From: Lineus longissimus
Taxonomy: Eukaryota > Nemertea > Pilidiophora > Heteronemertea > Lineidae
Length of the DNA: 60,000 nt
NCBI RefSeq assembly: GCF_910592395.1
Contig: NC_088312.1
Coordinates: 8,496,001-8,556,000 of the forward strand
Direction of reading: 5' to 3'
Every line of letters starts with the position of its first letter. Positions within the stretch are counted from its first letter, which is position 1. Under the pieces are notes generated by a model. That model had not been told where the DNA came from. It did not search any database and saw nothing but the letters and a program-made list of their open reading frames with translations. Shown one piece after another: positions 1-14,283 of this stretch. Both the position numbers and the translations under genes were made by a program.

Positions 1-1790
1 CATAGACACTGTAACCCCAGTGTAACCTGGACATCCAAATTTATCGCCGTATAATGATGAGGAACTAACTGAGACCAAACAATGTAAAATACACACAAAT
101 CCGGAAGAGACGAGGCCATCTGAATTGACCACAACTATTTACCAAAATTATTTTGATCTAGTTTTTTATTTCGAAACAATTTTAACCACATACAAATTTG
201 TAAAGAAAACCTACCATTGGTTGCACACGTATTATTATTGCTGAAGAGATGGGTAGCGCATCAATGACGCGAATTTAGGGATGAGAATTGCGATTTAGAC
301 TGTACTTTGTTCTCGACAGAATCAAACTACCTCCTACTGGTGATAAAATGAACCAGTCTGACAGTCATTGATTGGTCCTCGCCCTACACATCAGCCATCT
401 CTGCATGGATCATCCCGCACAAGTTGTAATTATTTTTCCTGAATAGACACTCGGGAGATTGACAAATATTTATTCAATAATGATTTATGGAACTAATTTG
501 GCATTTCCTTTTCTCCGAGTGTGATTCGCCGGGGCCGAACAAGGGCAAACTCCTCGTGTGATATAGATGTTATTGACTAAGCACCGCAAGAAATGGCCAC
601 TACATATTTTTTTCCTGGAGAATTAGAAGTAATGGACATCTATTTCTGCAAACCAATGTTAAGACAAGTGATGCCTTATCGCTACATTCATCTCATCCTG
701 AGTCCATTTTATCGGCCGCAGAGTCTGTAGTCATCGTGTATCGTGTTCTCAGCATGCCTCCGGGGGGACAGTATGGAGCTGAGGCTATGATAGGCCAGCT
801 TAGCAGTAATCCTGTAAAGGCAGCAGATGATCTAGGATATATTACAATCTGATGGCGACTGCCAATTGATTTCATACACAAATATACAGCAAACTGAGAA
901 GTTTCCTTGAGCGTTCTATTTTTGTGGGTTTCACGAAGGCAAAAATCTGTTTTTTGATTGAAAACTGAAAGATATCATGTAATCTCTCAAAATTAAAAAT
1001 CATTAAAAATTGCTCTTCTTCTCCATCATCGGATTCTTCTTGGCCAGCTTGTTACCTCACAGCTTGTGGCCAAAAGGCCTCTCTGTCGGCTTGAACATCC
1101 TTACATTCTTGCAAGATGGCCCAAGTCCTGAGTAATCCACTAACTACGTTCTCAATTTTTCGGCTGTAAAAACTACAGATGTCCTGCACCAACAATGACA
1201 GCTTTGACCTTACTGATTAGGGCATCACCTGCCTCAGCCAAAGGGGACAGTCAGATCTGCAACCCTTGGGTACCTTTGCTGAGGTGTTACGCTGGAACGG
1301 CACATGAAATTACTGAGATTGGCTGCGCTCGTTTTGATCCAGTAATTCCTCCAGGTGACAGAATGGCATACTGATTGGCCAGTGCAAGGATAGGGTGGCA
1401 TTTGTACATTGCCCACGCAATGCGGCAGAAATATTTTTCTGTTTTGCAGTGTTTTGCTGATTGGTTCATCTCTCCTGGGTAGATCCGCGTTGATGGATGT
1501 GTTTTTGACACTGACAATCTTCTGAGGTGAGCATGGTTGCTGGTAGCAAATGTAGACAGAATACATGGCAAACTGCAAAGCACCTCTTGGCTGGTTATTT
1601 CACATTTGCAATACCGTTAACGTCCCACTCCAGAGTTCTCATTGTCATTGCTGACAATGACTTCTATTGTTGATACATCTTCACCCAAACCATGTCATGT
1701 CATGTCAGAATTGGTGTTTAAGCTGTAAGAAAACACACTAAACACCCAACAGCAACACATAAGAAGTAAGGAAGAGGCAAGAATACTTAC
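1..1790. other. No supported gene
   Basis: AT-rich sequence. A plus frame open at 577-852 and a minus frame open at 693-881 overlap, and their splice-like borders near 811 are reverse complements of each other (ctgtaaag/ctttacag), so neither is called. At 1065-1130 a minus frame reads VRMFKPTERPFGHKL and then meets a stop. I recognise no family in it. Confidence 0.4.
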
Positions 1791-1850
1791 ACACATATCT
1801 TGACATGACGCTCTGACTGCGTCCTTCCAAATGGCACAGCCACTCTGACA
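1791..1850 (-). CDS. Candidate internal exon, unknown gene
   Basis: This is a 60-bp segment with good splice borders on the minus strand. The acceptor is a pyrimidine-rich run ending ctttgcag (AG at 1851-1852) and the donor is GTAAGT (GT at 1789-1790). It can be read in two frames. Phase 0 gives a cysteine-rich 20-mer with a CX3C-X10-CX3C spacing (CQSGC...CQDMC). The next frame gives VRVAVPFGRTQSERHVKICV. I recognise neither. A weaker plus-strand exon (donor GTAAGT at 1876) overlaps the same place, so strand is not certain. No neighbouring exon could be joined with confidence. Confidence 0.25.
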
Positions 1851-3909
1851 CTGCAAAGATAGGAACACGAGAGAAGGGTAAGTATCTGAAGCATTTGCAA
1901 GAATATCATCGATACTTCAGCAAAATAAAAACGGTTGAATTTTTCATCTTCATTATGGTGATTCAGATTAATAGCCTGGTTACAGACCGCTTGAAATAGA
2001 CAATGGAATCACAAGTCCTCTTTGTGGCTGGTTGAAATTGATGGGCAAAAGATTTGGATGGTTGAAATGCACTCCTTATGCCCTTCAATTCCGAAGAGCC
2101 ACAAAGGAAGCCGGGGAGTCTATTGTTTAGTTTTTGCGACCCTGCAACCACTACATCGATTTATATCATCGCTTTGATCTAGTTGATCCTGAAGAGGAAA
2201 GAAGGAAATTGTCTTGCTCCACAATTAACGATGGCAAGAAATTGCCAAAATAAATCATTGGTTTAAAGCAAAGAAACCATGAAAGATGAGATCGAGGTTT
2301 GATGAAGAAATGGACCCTAATTCCATCTCTATTTGCTGGGGATATATGAACTGACTTTTGGGCATGAGAGAATACAAATGTATATAAAACTGGTTCAAAC
2401 TATGTTCAGTCGTTGTCATCCACTGGATAGGCCTAAAGGGAATAGCAAAGTTAAGACACGCGACCAAAAGCTTCACAACCTTTCGGCACTTTAGCAGATA
2501 AAGGTAAACAACATAGTTGAAGTCCTGCATCTTACTGATAGTTTAGCAGACAGAATACTGCGCAAAGTCGGCCTTACATTGATAACCCACATTTATTTCG
2601 ATAACCAGATTCTGCAAATTTTGCCCGATAATCTGTTGTTCACATTCAGTGGCAGAACTAGAGGAATACCTTCACCATTCCTTAGAATCCAGGCCACTAA
2701 TCAGGCCTAGCTCTTGGACTTGATAACGTGGGAATATTTATTGATTTAGGATCAGAACAAGCATTTTTTTTCCTAAGTAGTGGCATCATAATTGCCCAGC
2801 ACAAAAAATATTGGAATGTTTTTTCATAGGATTTGTTGTGCTATCATTTTGTACAACATGAAAAATGGATAGAAAACTAGTGAGGTTAAAGTCATCTGAT
2901 GCAAAACTACAGCAATACGTAAAACCCACCCATCATTTTGGGTGAAACCCTCTCAAAGAATGGCTCCATTGCCCTTCGAAGGAAATCAACAATCAGCAGA
3001 TGGATGTTTTCCTTTCCAACAGCTACCTGAAGCTTCAGTCTGACCACAGCTATCAGTGGCGATGAAAGCTTACATTCAACACCCATCAGATAAATTATTA
3101 TGTTAGGATATCAACTTTGATATAATGTTCTTCAAGCAGGCTAGAAGAAGAACCTTGCACTTAACCATACCAGAAGTACAGAAAACTTAGTGTCTAGTTA
3201 ATGTGAACGTGATATAGTATAGGTTATGCCTTGTGATAACTTTAGTGAGCTACTGGTTGGTAGAGGGATTTACCTCATGCCAGGGTGTTAAAATGATATA
3301 GACTTGAAGAGAAATTGCTGGTGAGTTCATTAAAGAGAGATCATAAGTTGCTATGAGAGCACTAGTATGAAAGAAATCACTTCATGATCAGCTTCAACCA
3401 CAGAGCTTTTTGTTGTTGTTCAAATCACTTTCCTTATATATGGTATGTAAAGAAGACTTGCTTCTTGGAAAACTTGATCATTATTTATCATTTTGCTTAC
3501 ACTATGGTGCTTCATTGCAGCTTAAAAATTGTTAAGAGTGTGCAATAAAGAATTAATCATTTCACTAATTACAGTTGCAAGACGTGCATATTTCTCAGAA
3601 TCGTGCGATGCCATGTTCATCAAATCTCTCGAGCTCGGCAGAAATATGCAAACATGCTTATTCATACACTGACTTGCCATCAACTTCAAGATGATTTCAG
3701 AACTTTGTAAGTTCATAATTCTGAATAATTTTCAAAGCCAAAAATATTTTGGGACTGATGATGTTGAAGGATGGGCAGGTCCCGGGCCGAATGACTAAAC
3801 CTGGTTTCCAGATACGTAATAAATCGCCATCGCAGCGTTTATCGGAGTACAATGCAATTTCTAGAAAGTTACTACAGCTCTTAAGTGCTGCTCATTGATT
3901 TTATTCAGT
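1851..3909. other. No gene or repeat seen
   Basis: AT-rich sequence with only short, low-complexity open frames (for example minus 2255-2530), none with convincing splice borders or family resemblance. Confidence 0.4.
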
Positions 3910-4236
3910 AATATTCACACGACTTGTGACGATATTATCAAATTATTTGCCGAGCTGTCACAGTGTTATTTTCATACTGCGATGAAGGAGGAGGAATTGA
4001 CATCCTGTTTGCTCAACGATTTGCTAACATCACCGATCATCGCCATTCTCTCACAGCACAACATTAGCACTTTGGCCAATCAGCAGCCATCAAAGTAAAG
4101 TCTCCACTTGGACATGAAATGGAGTCAAGGATGTTGTTTGGCGACGCAGGCGGGAAGTTTACCACGATTGTTCTAGATGTCTTGTCCAGCCTCTTCAACG
4201 CTGTTTTTGAGATCCCTATGTTCACAATGACGTAGT
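3910..4236 (+). other. Possible coding remnant in two frames
   Basis: After an acceptor-like ttttattcag (ending 3909), one plus frame stays open to a stop at 4096-4098 and reads with balanced composition (DDIIKLFAELSQCYFHTAMK). From about 4066 a second plus frame takes over to a stop near 4236 (GHEMESRMLFGDAGGKF, VLSSLFNAVFEIPMF). This could be one coding stretch broken by a frameshift, or chance. A minus frame at 4064-4261 is also open, and no family is recognised. Confidence 0.2.
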
Positions 4237-5281
4237 TTTGTTCATTCAGTTTTGCTCTCAATAATGTGATACCAAGTCACAGACCAATGTTACAACATAA
4301 CATCAGCTTTACGACTCCTCATTGGCCAGAAGTTGAACTTCAATTCACACTTAAAGCAAAAATTTAAGTTATGTCTCTTCTGCTTAAATGTGACTAAATT
4401 TGAGTATAGATATACCTAAATTTAAGTTTTACAAGTTAATTCATATTTAGTAATTCTTCCCTTGACTTCATCTGATGTAAAATCAGCATCAAAAGGTTAT
4501 GGACCAGCACTCCTTCACCTACTGGCTGGAACATGGTGTTCCCCTGCATGCTACCATCAGCATTACCTTCAACCTAACTAGCTATTGTTCTTCTGGGTCT
4601 GAGGTAGGTCTGCAGATGTCTGTTCATTACAGTTCCAGTTGCCACTGCCTGTTTCTTGCTGAAATATGTTGCATCTTCATGCTTCACCTGGTTATAATGT
4701 GCTGCACTTCTTGGAAGATGTGCCTCATCCTTATTTTTGCAATAAAGGGAGACTGCAGGAGCCTGGGATTCAGGTACATGAAGTTTCCAATAGGTGCCAC
4801 TTCCATCTCACATTACATAAGTACCACTCTTGTTTGCTTGATATCATTTTATGCATTGTCAGTGAGGTGTAGTGTTTAAGGAACGAAAGGCTTCTAAAGT
4901 TTGTTGCGATCGTACCAGAGTATAGACTCTAACTTATGGTTTGTTTTGTTAACAATGTGCCCTGAACAGACAGGAGTCTGTCAACAGATGATCAAGCCAG
5001 TTTATCTTTAGGACTTTATTTGTTTCAGGTATGTTATGATGTAGACAGGTGATGCTTTTAAAAGCATGGTAAGATGCATTCAGCATTGCTGCAGTCATCC
5101 GAATTATCATGAACAAAAAATTATCTGTCAGAGATAATTTCATCAGCAATACATCATTGTTCTTCATTTTGAACTTGGAACACACCTACAGTGACCTTTT
5201 CCTACCCCTGCACTTGGAATTGAAAGGTAAAAATTGTCCAAAAAACTTGCTTGGCGCACTGTGAATAAGCAGACACCAGTT
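4237..5281. other. No supported gene
   Basis: An open plus frame at 4499-4879 has no splice borders or recognisable domain. The rest is AT-rich and featureless. Confidence 0.4.
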
Positions 5282-5570
5282 TTAATACACTGTGACTGCT
5301 GGCTGGAGAAATAAAATGTTTAACTCTGCAAGTATCGATGTGTTCAGATTTAGGAAGTGTGCACCTCTGACAAAGAACTTAGCTTGCAATAGTGCATTTT
5401 GAGCCATACACTTGGTCTGCATGAATTCATCCCGCATTGCCTTCATAGGCCAATTCCCACAAGAAAACATCAACAACTCAAACTTTTCCATCTGTGGAAA
5501 TGCTTTATCAGAGGTGGTCTCCACAGATCTACACAACACGTAAATCAGAGATTCCACCACTCCAGGACAC
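5282..5570 (-). CDS. Candidate terminal exon of a membrane-like protein
   Basis: The minus frame runs from an acceptor with a good pyrimidine tract (ggtttttctccag, AG at 5571-5572) to a stop at 5282-5284, about 95 codons. It contains a helical stretch (EKFELLMFSCGNWPMKAMRD) followed by a hydrophobic end (FFVRGAHFLNLN, then ILAELNILFLQ). The spacing of aromatic residues and the final LFLQ loosely recall the C-terminal segment of insect-type gustatory receptor-like proteins, but the diagnostic TYhhhhhQF motif is absent and I do not claim the family. Another minus frame at 5601-5861 is hydrophobic and ends at a GTAACC donor (GT at 5776-5777). Its phase does not join directly to this exon. Confidence 0.22.
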
Positions 5571-7203
5571 CTGGAGAAAAACCAAGTATACAATGATGCC
5601 TTAGTACGGCAACAAAGACCATGAGAAGATGGTAATGCATGCTGTTGTCTGGTTTCTATCACCGCCATAACGGAATATGGAATCATAAACCGTAGGATGA
5701 GAAATGAGCAAGGCCAGGAATAACAGAGCCAGGAGAGAATCCAAGAAACGTTCATATTGTACAGGCTGATGGGTTACCTTGATTTTCTGAGGTAATATTC
5801 CCATGCTCCAGAAAATCTTGACGGACCAGTATGACTTCATGTATAAGCATCGTGCAAACAAGTGATTTTAGTTGCTGTGATCAGATCAACGACAGAACCA
5901 TACCAAACATGGCAATTGTGGTTTCGAATGCGACTGGCATTTGGTTTAGAGTGCAGTCACTCGTCATGGCTCTGTCGCAGGTCGTGCTAAAATCACTTCC
6001 ATTATAGATCACCCCGTGGCTCCCCTTTTTTTATGCTCTGTTTACATCCTTCCGTTCTCTCAAACTGAGTTGATAGGTTTACCTGGACAAACGCAAAAAT
6101 TCTTACAAACGATTGATCTCCTCCAATCCAATGAATCACAACAACACATAATTCACCTCTACCTCCGCATCCAATAATGTCGTCATGAGGTGAATTAGCG
6201 ATGTGCTTTAATCAAAGCATCCAAGACACCAAATGAGAAAATTGAGGAAAATGTCCAAGACTTCAGCGCAGGAGTCAAGAAGTCATTAAGTTTTTCTTGA
6301 GGTTAATTTCGTCTTAGGGTTGCCGACATTTTCTCTACAAGTAGTGATGAATCTGTACATTGGAGGCACATGCACTTGTGTTGAACTTGGGTTGAATTTC
6401 TCTACATCAGCAGCAGATGTTGTAAAGTGTTTGAATATGCTAATTTCGAGTTTATGTGAAAATCTGATGTCGAAATTGAAATGCTTCATTTCCTAGGAAT
6501 GGGACTTTTCAACAGAACTCAGCACACCACAACATTTTAGACATTAGTGGTCAGAACATCTAATTCAAGCATTCAATGTCCAAAATCTTAGTATCAGTAG
6601 GGAGACCACAAACAGATATGGTTGAGGAACACAATTCTATCCAACCAAACTATTGGTTGTGTCAGGCTATCAGTTAAAAGTAAAATGCATTGGCCTGCTT
6701 GCCTGGCCTGTACCTAAAGACGGGTTGCCGTCCACCCATGCAGAGTCTTTTAGCTGGTCCGACATAGACACTAGATACAATGGACCAAGGCTTACTGTCC
6801 AGTCAGACAAATATTCCAGCAACATTATACTCATCTGACAGACGTTTCACCAACATTGTACCACCAACAAAATGTCTTCTGGTAAATGAACATAGACAAT
6901 AATATAAACCATTGGGAGGCAAGTAAGATAGATGGCCAGTAGCCAGGTGAAGCCTCTGAACCTTATCCCCACACAGGCTACAACTTAATTACAAAGGGAG
7001 GCATACCTTTACCTTCCAAATTGCTTCGACAATCATCTGACATACAAAAACTTGTAACTTTCTTAACAGAAGAAACCTCATACTGCATCAAGTTCATCGA
7101 AGTGGATGCGCACTGTAAACTCTCTCGTTTCTGCAGTGATACAGTAAATGCCAAATTTCAGTATGTGGCTTTTACAGATGACAGATTCATTTTAATGTAA
7201 CTG
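5571..7203. other. No supported gene
   Basis: Contains the hydrophobic minus frame 5601-5861 noted with the preceding exon. Otherwise it holds short chance frames and no repeats that I can see. Confidence 0.4.
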
Positions 7204-7255
7204 TAAGGTTTTGGCTCAGCTTGACCACAAAGCCACTAAAACCGGCAAAACCTTA
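7204..7255. repeat. Imperfect stem-loop
   Basis: TAAGGTTTTG (7204-7213) is the perfect reverse complement of CAAAACCTTA (7246-7255), and the pairing extends outward by CTG/CAG across one bulged base. The loop holds a segment (7221-7252) closely similar to one at 42211-42241, so it may be part of a dispersed repeat. Confidence 0.5.
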
Positions 7256-9328
7256 GCAGCTTCTCACTTTAGAGGAATCGGACCTTAACTTTCTTCAACC
7301 AATATCCTCAATTAATAAGGTTATAGCCGTCAGGACACAACAAGCACAGTTGCTCTATTGTAGTTGATGTACTGTTGCCCTCTTGAAACAGGAAATTTAA
7401 AGCTCCTTTATCAATTTTCCACCACCTTCAACGTAGAATCTGATCCCAGATGTATCAAGATATCCTGACACCTAGTTCATTACGTTTGATTCATGTTTCC
7501 TATAAAAAATTGTTAAGTGCATGCAAGATATATCGCATTTCAGGAACTTATCAGTATTTAAGTACGAGTTTCTAGTACGCAGATTTTTGTTCCAGCTAAT
7601 AGGTATTAGTTATCCACTCGGTAATCACTTCACGAAAAAAAACTAGACTTTTTTTTTGGGTAACTATACCACTTGTTAAAGAACTTCTAATTTTTGTCCT
7701 TGGCTACTTGTCCACATCATCATTTTCAATTACAAATAATTTCAATCAAAACAAAGGGGAGGATAGCAGTTTTGACCTAATAAAGAGTGTTCACCATGCA
7801 CACAATGATATAATTTACAAGAGTTTTTCATATTTTCAATGGAATGCTCGCTGAAACAAAAGAAATTGATCGCAGATAAAAAAACAGAGTATCTGCCAAA
7901 CTACAGCACAACCTGAAGAAAGGTAGGACATTTTCCTGCGATTAATGAATGTTTCGGAACCCTCGATAGTGTAACCAATATAATTGCCTATTCAATGGCA
8001 TTTTCAAGCTCTAATGAAGCCAGAAGTGATGGGATCCAGTCGAAACAATTCAGAAAATCTGGTACTATCTATAGTACAATGAAGGTCAATGAGGTTTCGT
8101 TAATGAGGGATTTTGCAAAAGGATGACGTCAGATAGGCTGATGCCAGAGTCAACAGCAACAGCATAAGTTTTCCTGAGCAATATCAACCAAACTCTAAAC
8201 AGAGTTACTGCTGCTTTATTTGCTAGCCACTACCGGCTACCAACTGATTCCAATTCTTGATGAATCATTAAATGAACCTCATTCTGCCAAGATATTTGAA
8301 GAGTTTCGTCACAAAATGCAATATGCACCATCGAATATTTTGAGATATTCAGGCAAGTTTGAATATGTTTTTCGTTTTGTGATGAAACATGTCATTTTAA
8401 ATTCGTATGAGTGTGAAATCATTACTTACATCCAGAACCTTCTCAACTTTTAACTTGCTATTAAACAACTGCAAGTTTCTGCTATTCTAGATAACAAATC
8501 TCGCTTTACGAAACTTTGAGTTAGGATTATTATAAAATTCAACTATAATCAATACATTTTTGTCCCACATTTTCAATTTTTCGAACGAAATCACAGGAAA
8601 ATATGTTATTACGTCAAGAATAACCTCGAACTATAAATAACTTCATGATACAGATGGGTTACTTTTTCGCTACATCGATTACACAAATTGTGTTAAACAT
8701 GATGTTACAGGAACACAGAGGCTTGCTTAATGTTTCTTCAGGCAATTAAGGCAAGTCCTCACAAGGAAAAACATACAGCCCCGCTTTGATAAAGTTCCTC
8801 AAAGGTCGCTGACACTGCCAGCATCCGAGGTTAGAAGGCTGCAGAAAAAATGTCCTTATTTTAATCAAAGGGCTCAGTTTCATAGGATTGAAGGGAATTC
8901 TGCTCATTAGGCATTAATGATGTACTGATGCTGAGATATTCTCAGCGGTATAAGATGAGCGGGTTGGGATGCTGAATTGGAGGGTCATGGGAAATCAACT
9001 GAACCTATAACTCGAGATGTACATTTCATCTCAATTGTACAAGGTATGCATTGCTGCATGAGATAACCATGCTACCATATAACATAAGTAGGGGTTCGCG
9101 ATATTGGAATAATTGCCTGAGACGGAATTTCTCCACAAACAACCAAAATTGAAAAGAAACAACTTATTCCTTTTTAACTGATAACATCCAACAGCAAGAT
9201 TGAATTCAGTACCTATTTACTAAAGTCAAGGGGATGAGAACTGGTCTGTACGAAATTGAGACAATTCTGATTGTTTAAAAACACACGTTATCTTAGAGTT
9301 TCCTTTGAAATCTTTCAATACGAGTAAG
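7256..9328. other. No supported gene
   Basis: AT-rich. The plus frame 8220-8453 is open for 77 codons but lacks splice borders or a recognisable domain. Confidence 0.4.
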
Positions 9329-9434
9329 ATGAAACATCAACAAATAAGAGTAAAAAGTTCATGTCCAACTGAACCTTTGGTAGCAGAACTGCTAAAGAAT
9401 GAAAATCCTCAGGCTTTCCAATTTGATGCAGTGG
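9329..9434 (+). CDS. Candidate first coding exon, unknown gene
   Basis: An ATG with a purine at -3 (aagATGA) opens a 35-codon frame ending in a strong donor, GTGG|GTAAGA, with the intron starting at 9435. The peptide starts MKHQQIRVKSSC and continues EPLVAELLKNENPQAFQFDA, balanced and partly acidic rather than low-complexity. The exon ends in phase 1. I could not pick the next exon with confidence, and I recognise no family. Without splicing the frame stops 12 codons later. Confidence 0.25.
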
Positions 9435-9435
9435 G

Positions 9436-10003
9436 TAAGACCCGTAACATTAACGGAAAAGTTCGCCCTTGATCACATTATTGACATGAAAGGTCATGTC
9501 AAATGCATGAACAGCTTCCACATGAATTCTCCAAGAAGAAAGGGCAATGCTGGAGTAAAAGTGCAGATGGACGACACTGTCATTGGCAACATGCAAAAAT
9601 CTTGTCGGGGAAAAAGCGACAAACTACTGAGTGACCATCTGACCGTAACATGTAGTGATTGAAGAAGCTGTGAAGTAACATGGCCGAAGAGCAGCTGGTG
9701 AGAAAGACACTGGCTACTGAATGGTATTGGGAATCGGGGACAAGACGGTCAGCGAGCATTCTAATCAGGTGTGTGCGAGATGGTCACTGCACTTGCCATC
9801 AAGAATCTGAACCTGTTCTAGAGAGCTTCTTTAATCAAGAAAGGTTACAAACTGTTTTGGTACAAAGGTGTTTCTGGAAAGCTGCAGTTTTGGTCAGTGC
9901 AACTTGGCACCAACCCAGAGTCAGCAATTGAATACATTTTAAAGTGTTTCTTTGCATATCTGACAGGAGAGGTTAAAAATCAAATCCAACCCCTGGCAAC
10001 TTA
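9436..10003 (+). other. Adjoining open frames, possibly a decayed coding region
   Basis: Three plus frames are open in relay. One covers 9436-9662 (GHVKCMNSFHMNSPRRKGNA, then MQKSCRGKSDKLLSDHL). A second covers 9680-9931. A third runs from about 9822 to a stop at 10001-10003 (KKGYKLFWYKGVSGKLQFW). The composition is protein-like but frame changes and stops intervene. It may be exons of the gene starting at 9329 or a pseudogene. No family is recognised. Confidence 0.2.
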
Positions 10004-13000
10004 ATTTATACTCTTTGTACTTCAAGCAACAAATTAAAAGACTAAGCTCTAAAGTTTTCATTATGATGATGAACTTTCTCAACAAGCGCTCAATGCTAAA
10101 CAGCCATAATTGCTTGCCAGCAATTTCCCAGCATACCATACCCATATGATTCTTACAGCAACATTGTAATGTCATGCAAACAGCAGTAATTAGCATTTCA
10201 ACTGACTCTATACAGTTCCCAGGGGCCTAGTTCAGGGTGAACCTTTGACTTAAAACTTGGCTATATATCGCCAAACAAGGAAGGCACTTTTTATCATTTT
10301 GTAAAGTCCATCCAAAGATGCTCCTTCCTATACTTAGCATGGGGTGGATACTGTTACATTTCACCCATCTTGCCCCAGGCACCTGATCCAAACTCCACGC
10401 TAAACCCCATGCAATCGAAACAGATATGAAAGCACAATACCGCCGTTACGTTTTTTAGTAACGTCAGAGTGATGTTCATGTTCAGCACATATTTCTGTAC
10501 AGAGCACTGATCTACACTGCAGAGAGTTTATTCTGAAATATATCATTCCTGTCCGCAGATAATAGTAGGATGGACCATCCCCAGCTGTTTACATCACTAA
10601 CACATCATTGGGGAATTTTCAATTTCAGACTAATTACTTTTTCATTGACCATTTCAAAGGTTAGGTAAACTCTTGAAAATATCAATTTGTATCTATCATC
10701 AATGTTATTGATCATCTTGATGTTCTGATAGATGGCAATGAGATATGAAATATGACTATGAGGTTTTGGCATTTTAAATTTTTTTAGCCAGTGGTTGCAT
10801 CTATCATACAGGCAACAATAATGCATAACAGACTTAAATTTTGCTGGTCTCATTTCATAGACCATTACAAGCCTGTTTCGTTTTACTGATAACAGCTCAT
10901 CATGTTAATATTTGCAGTGAGTAACAAGCTGGGGTTGTCTGGGGGCCTGATTGGCTCATTAACTCAAGCTATTGCTTGAATCCAGTCAAATCAATATAGC
11001 TGACCTTGTCATACAAATGACAAAGAATTTGATCAAAATATTGAATTTCATCCCATGCTTTCATTTCGTAGAAGTCTTGTACATTTAACATTCGAAACTC
11101 TCCGTCAACTTAGCACGAGGTCAACAGGAGATTCATTTCCTTATTTGCATCAACTTCAGCGTTAATAGAAATAATTTGTGCAAGGAATTTGCGAAGGACA
11201 AAAGAAAAGTGTTCTTTGCCAAGAAAACCATTAGAAGTTTGATTATCGTGCTTGCTATTTAATATTTTTAATATCACAATGACCCACATTCCACAAATTA
11301 CATTTCATGAAGAAAGGTGAAAATGAAGCCCCTAGAAGTTGAAATGGTTCCAGAACGTACTTCAACAGGAAGCATTTGGGTTGTTCCCAAAATACACTCG
11401 CCTCACCTCGCACAAAGATTGTATCAATTTAAGGAGCGACACAAAGGCCAGGTGTGGGAGGATGTTCAAGAATGGTTTCTCATCAACTGTAATAAAATAT
11501 GCAGAGCTATAGTGTCTTCACATCCAGCATTAAGCTAAAACAACAATTGAAAAAATCTTGGTTTCAAAATCGTCAAATCTTCAAGCTCGGCTTCTTCTCC
11601 CTATGGCAAGTCCATCTTACATTGAACAAGAAACGGCAGGAAGAGCCATTCTTTATTCCATTACATGTCACTCAGTTAAACGGCATAAGTGACTGAATTG
11701 AAACGTGGAGAAAGTCACTTCGCGAACCCATACATCACCATAATCATTTCACAATCTTAGCAGAGATTGATTGAAACGTATCAATTTCTAATGCGCAATT
11801 ATCTTCACCAGAGAGTCGTGCAGCACATTTGTCTTTAAAATGACAATCTATTCCACCATTTTTCATTGAAACTGAAAAAAAATTATTGCGTATTCAGAAC
11901 AAATTGGAATCAGAGACTGTGAAATTTTCAAATGAATAGTGGAAATTTAAGTTTGATTTGCACTTTAGTTCAACTGAAGAATATTCAAATATGCTCAAAA
12001 TTTTCCTTACTTTTGCAATTCGCTCAAGCTGTCTTTCAATTCAACTTCCTAAAAAGTTAGAATACAAAACAGTCCATCTCATTCAGGAAACTAATTCAGT
12101 GTTTTCTCAACCAATCACATGCTTTAATTCAACAAACTCAAGAGATGAGAAAAACATTGGATTAGGTGGGATTAGACAATATAACTGGCACCTAGTAGTT
12201 AGAATTCGAAATACATTTAGCCATTTTTTCCTTCCACACTACTACGCACTTCACCAAAAACCGAAGGTAAATACCTAGGTGAACACATTTCTTTTTCCTA
12301 ATGAATGTTGTCAATTGCAGTTCTAACCTCTGCTCTTTAGAATACAAACAGGAAATAAGACTTTTTTTCTCTCCGCAAGATACACCGCTTCTGCAGGAAA
12401 TGACCAAAGCTGTTTTCCCTTCATATTTGCATCCATCAAAGTCTGATGGCAGATATTAGACTGAATGCTGCCCATAAATCCTTGTATGACATTTTAATCA
12501 GCAACAATTTTTTCCTTGATAATGATGACCCTTTTGCTGCAAAAAAAACTGCCGATGTAGCTGATCAGCAACGAGCCATACCATCTGATTTTTCATCAGG
12601 AAAGGCGTTTTTGCAAAAATTTGCTGATGATAAATATATAGCATCGCTATATAGCAACATATTTTCTCATCTTTAAAGTAATGGCAAAGTTCCACGCACA
12701 TGGCACCATCAGGAAATAAAGATGCAATAGAAGCGAACAGCTGACGATGGAAGAACAAAGCTATGGGGGCTGATAAAGCTGTTGGAGCAGTTGGTACGGA
12801 GCCAGGGAGGTGGTCGTAAATACATGGTCAGTCGGTTCCTGAAAATAATGTTATAGTACTGTTCTCTTAGCGGTTAATTAGTGCTTTCCACAAGTTGCAA
12901 GAGAAAGAAGGCTCGCAACTCAGGAGTATAAAACCATTGAATTAAACTTGAACTGCATTCATGGTCATCATATTGGGCTGGTAACAGGCTCTTGGGGTTT

Positions 13001-14283
13001 AGGGGAGGTTACCACTGCATTCGACACTTTTACCCGACCTGCATTTTTTTTATGATAGCTGGGGGGGATGCAGTAGCCAGCTGCAGCCTTCTTTTTCTTC
13101 TGTGTTTTTCTTCTTGTTACCGTTTTGTTGCTCGGCACCATGTGAGTGACTCTTGTCTCTGGGCATGGTATCCATCTTGAAGAAAGACACACTTAGAATA
13201 TTTAGTACGTCCTATCGGCAAAATGTTTCAATTGCTAATCAGGAAAAGTTTCTCCATTCCGTTTGCTACACAGCAACGGCAGTGCATTTTGCACTGTGGT
13301 ACAGAAATTGAACCTCCGGCGCTACCAGCTGGGCGGGGATATCAGAGATCACCGTGGCGATGGTGCATGCTGGGAATGAATCATCCCCAACTCATCACTT
13401 CTTTGTCAGACTTCGGAGATTTTTTATTTCTGTAAATTGTTTGACCCTGGTTGTGGACAGTGGCTGGAATCAAGAATCAGAGACTAGCAATGGCAAGAGA
13501 GCATACTCTTTTAATGACTTCGAATCCACTTATACATGCGCAAACTAGACTGTGCAGCGGTTTGTAACAGTTTACATAACCTGTAAAGATTCTGAGAATG
13601 CAAAAGTCAAGAATCCAAGAGCTACAAGTACTGTACAACATAAGATTGATTCTTTTATTGCTTTCACCTTTGACTTCAAAGTCATTACTGACACAAGTTA
13701 ATCTACAATTGCATCTTCCACTATAAGAGGCACTAGCCATCTCTGAGAGCAACTAGACATTTCTAACAGTTACCAAGTACTTTTCATGGAGCACCCTCCG
13801 TCAATCTTGCCATCACTTCTTCATATATAAAGTGCACATGCCACAACCTTCAGAGAACAAGATAACTCCAAGTTTATGTATATATTTTGCATGGCTTCAA
13901 AAGAACTCGTGCAATCGTCCATAGTTCTCTTGTTACGTCAACATTTTATCAACCCAGCAACAAGAAATTTAAAAAAAACAGATAAATGCTTCTTGCGGTC
14001 ACCTGCCCTCAATAGGTTAACCATAAATTGATATTCCTATCATACAGCGGGCCTATAAGCTGCACGCGCCTAACCGCAAACAAGCCAATTTGTCTCATGT
14101 ATGCAGTAGGGCGACCTCTACCCTGGATAATGGGGGTTAATTATATCGAATAATTAGAAAACGGCATCACGTTATAAGCTGTTTGGTGACAATTTAATAT
14201 GACTAAAGCATGGAGTGAATAACACACAGAATTATAACCTCCAGTAGCAGCTCGAAAGAATTGGTTGTTCTTGCTACATTCTT
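10004..14283. other. No supported gene
   Basis: Contains plus open frames 11317-11538 and 12446-12676 and a minus lysine-rich frame 12968-13192. None has paired splice signals or recognisable domains. The rest is AT-rich and featureless. Confidence 0.4.
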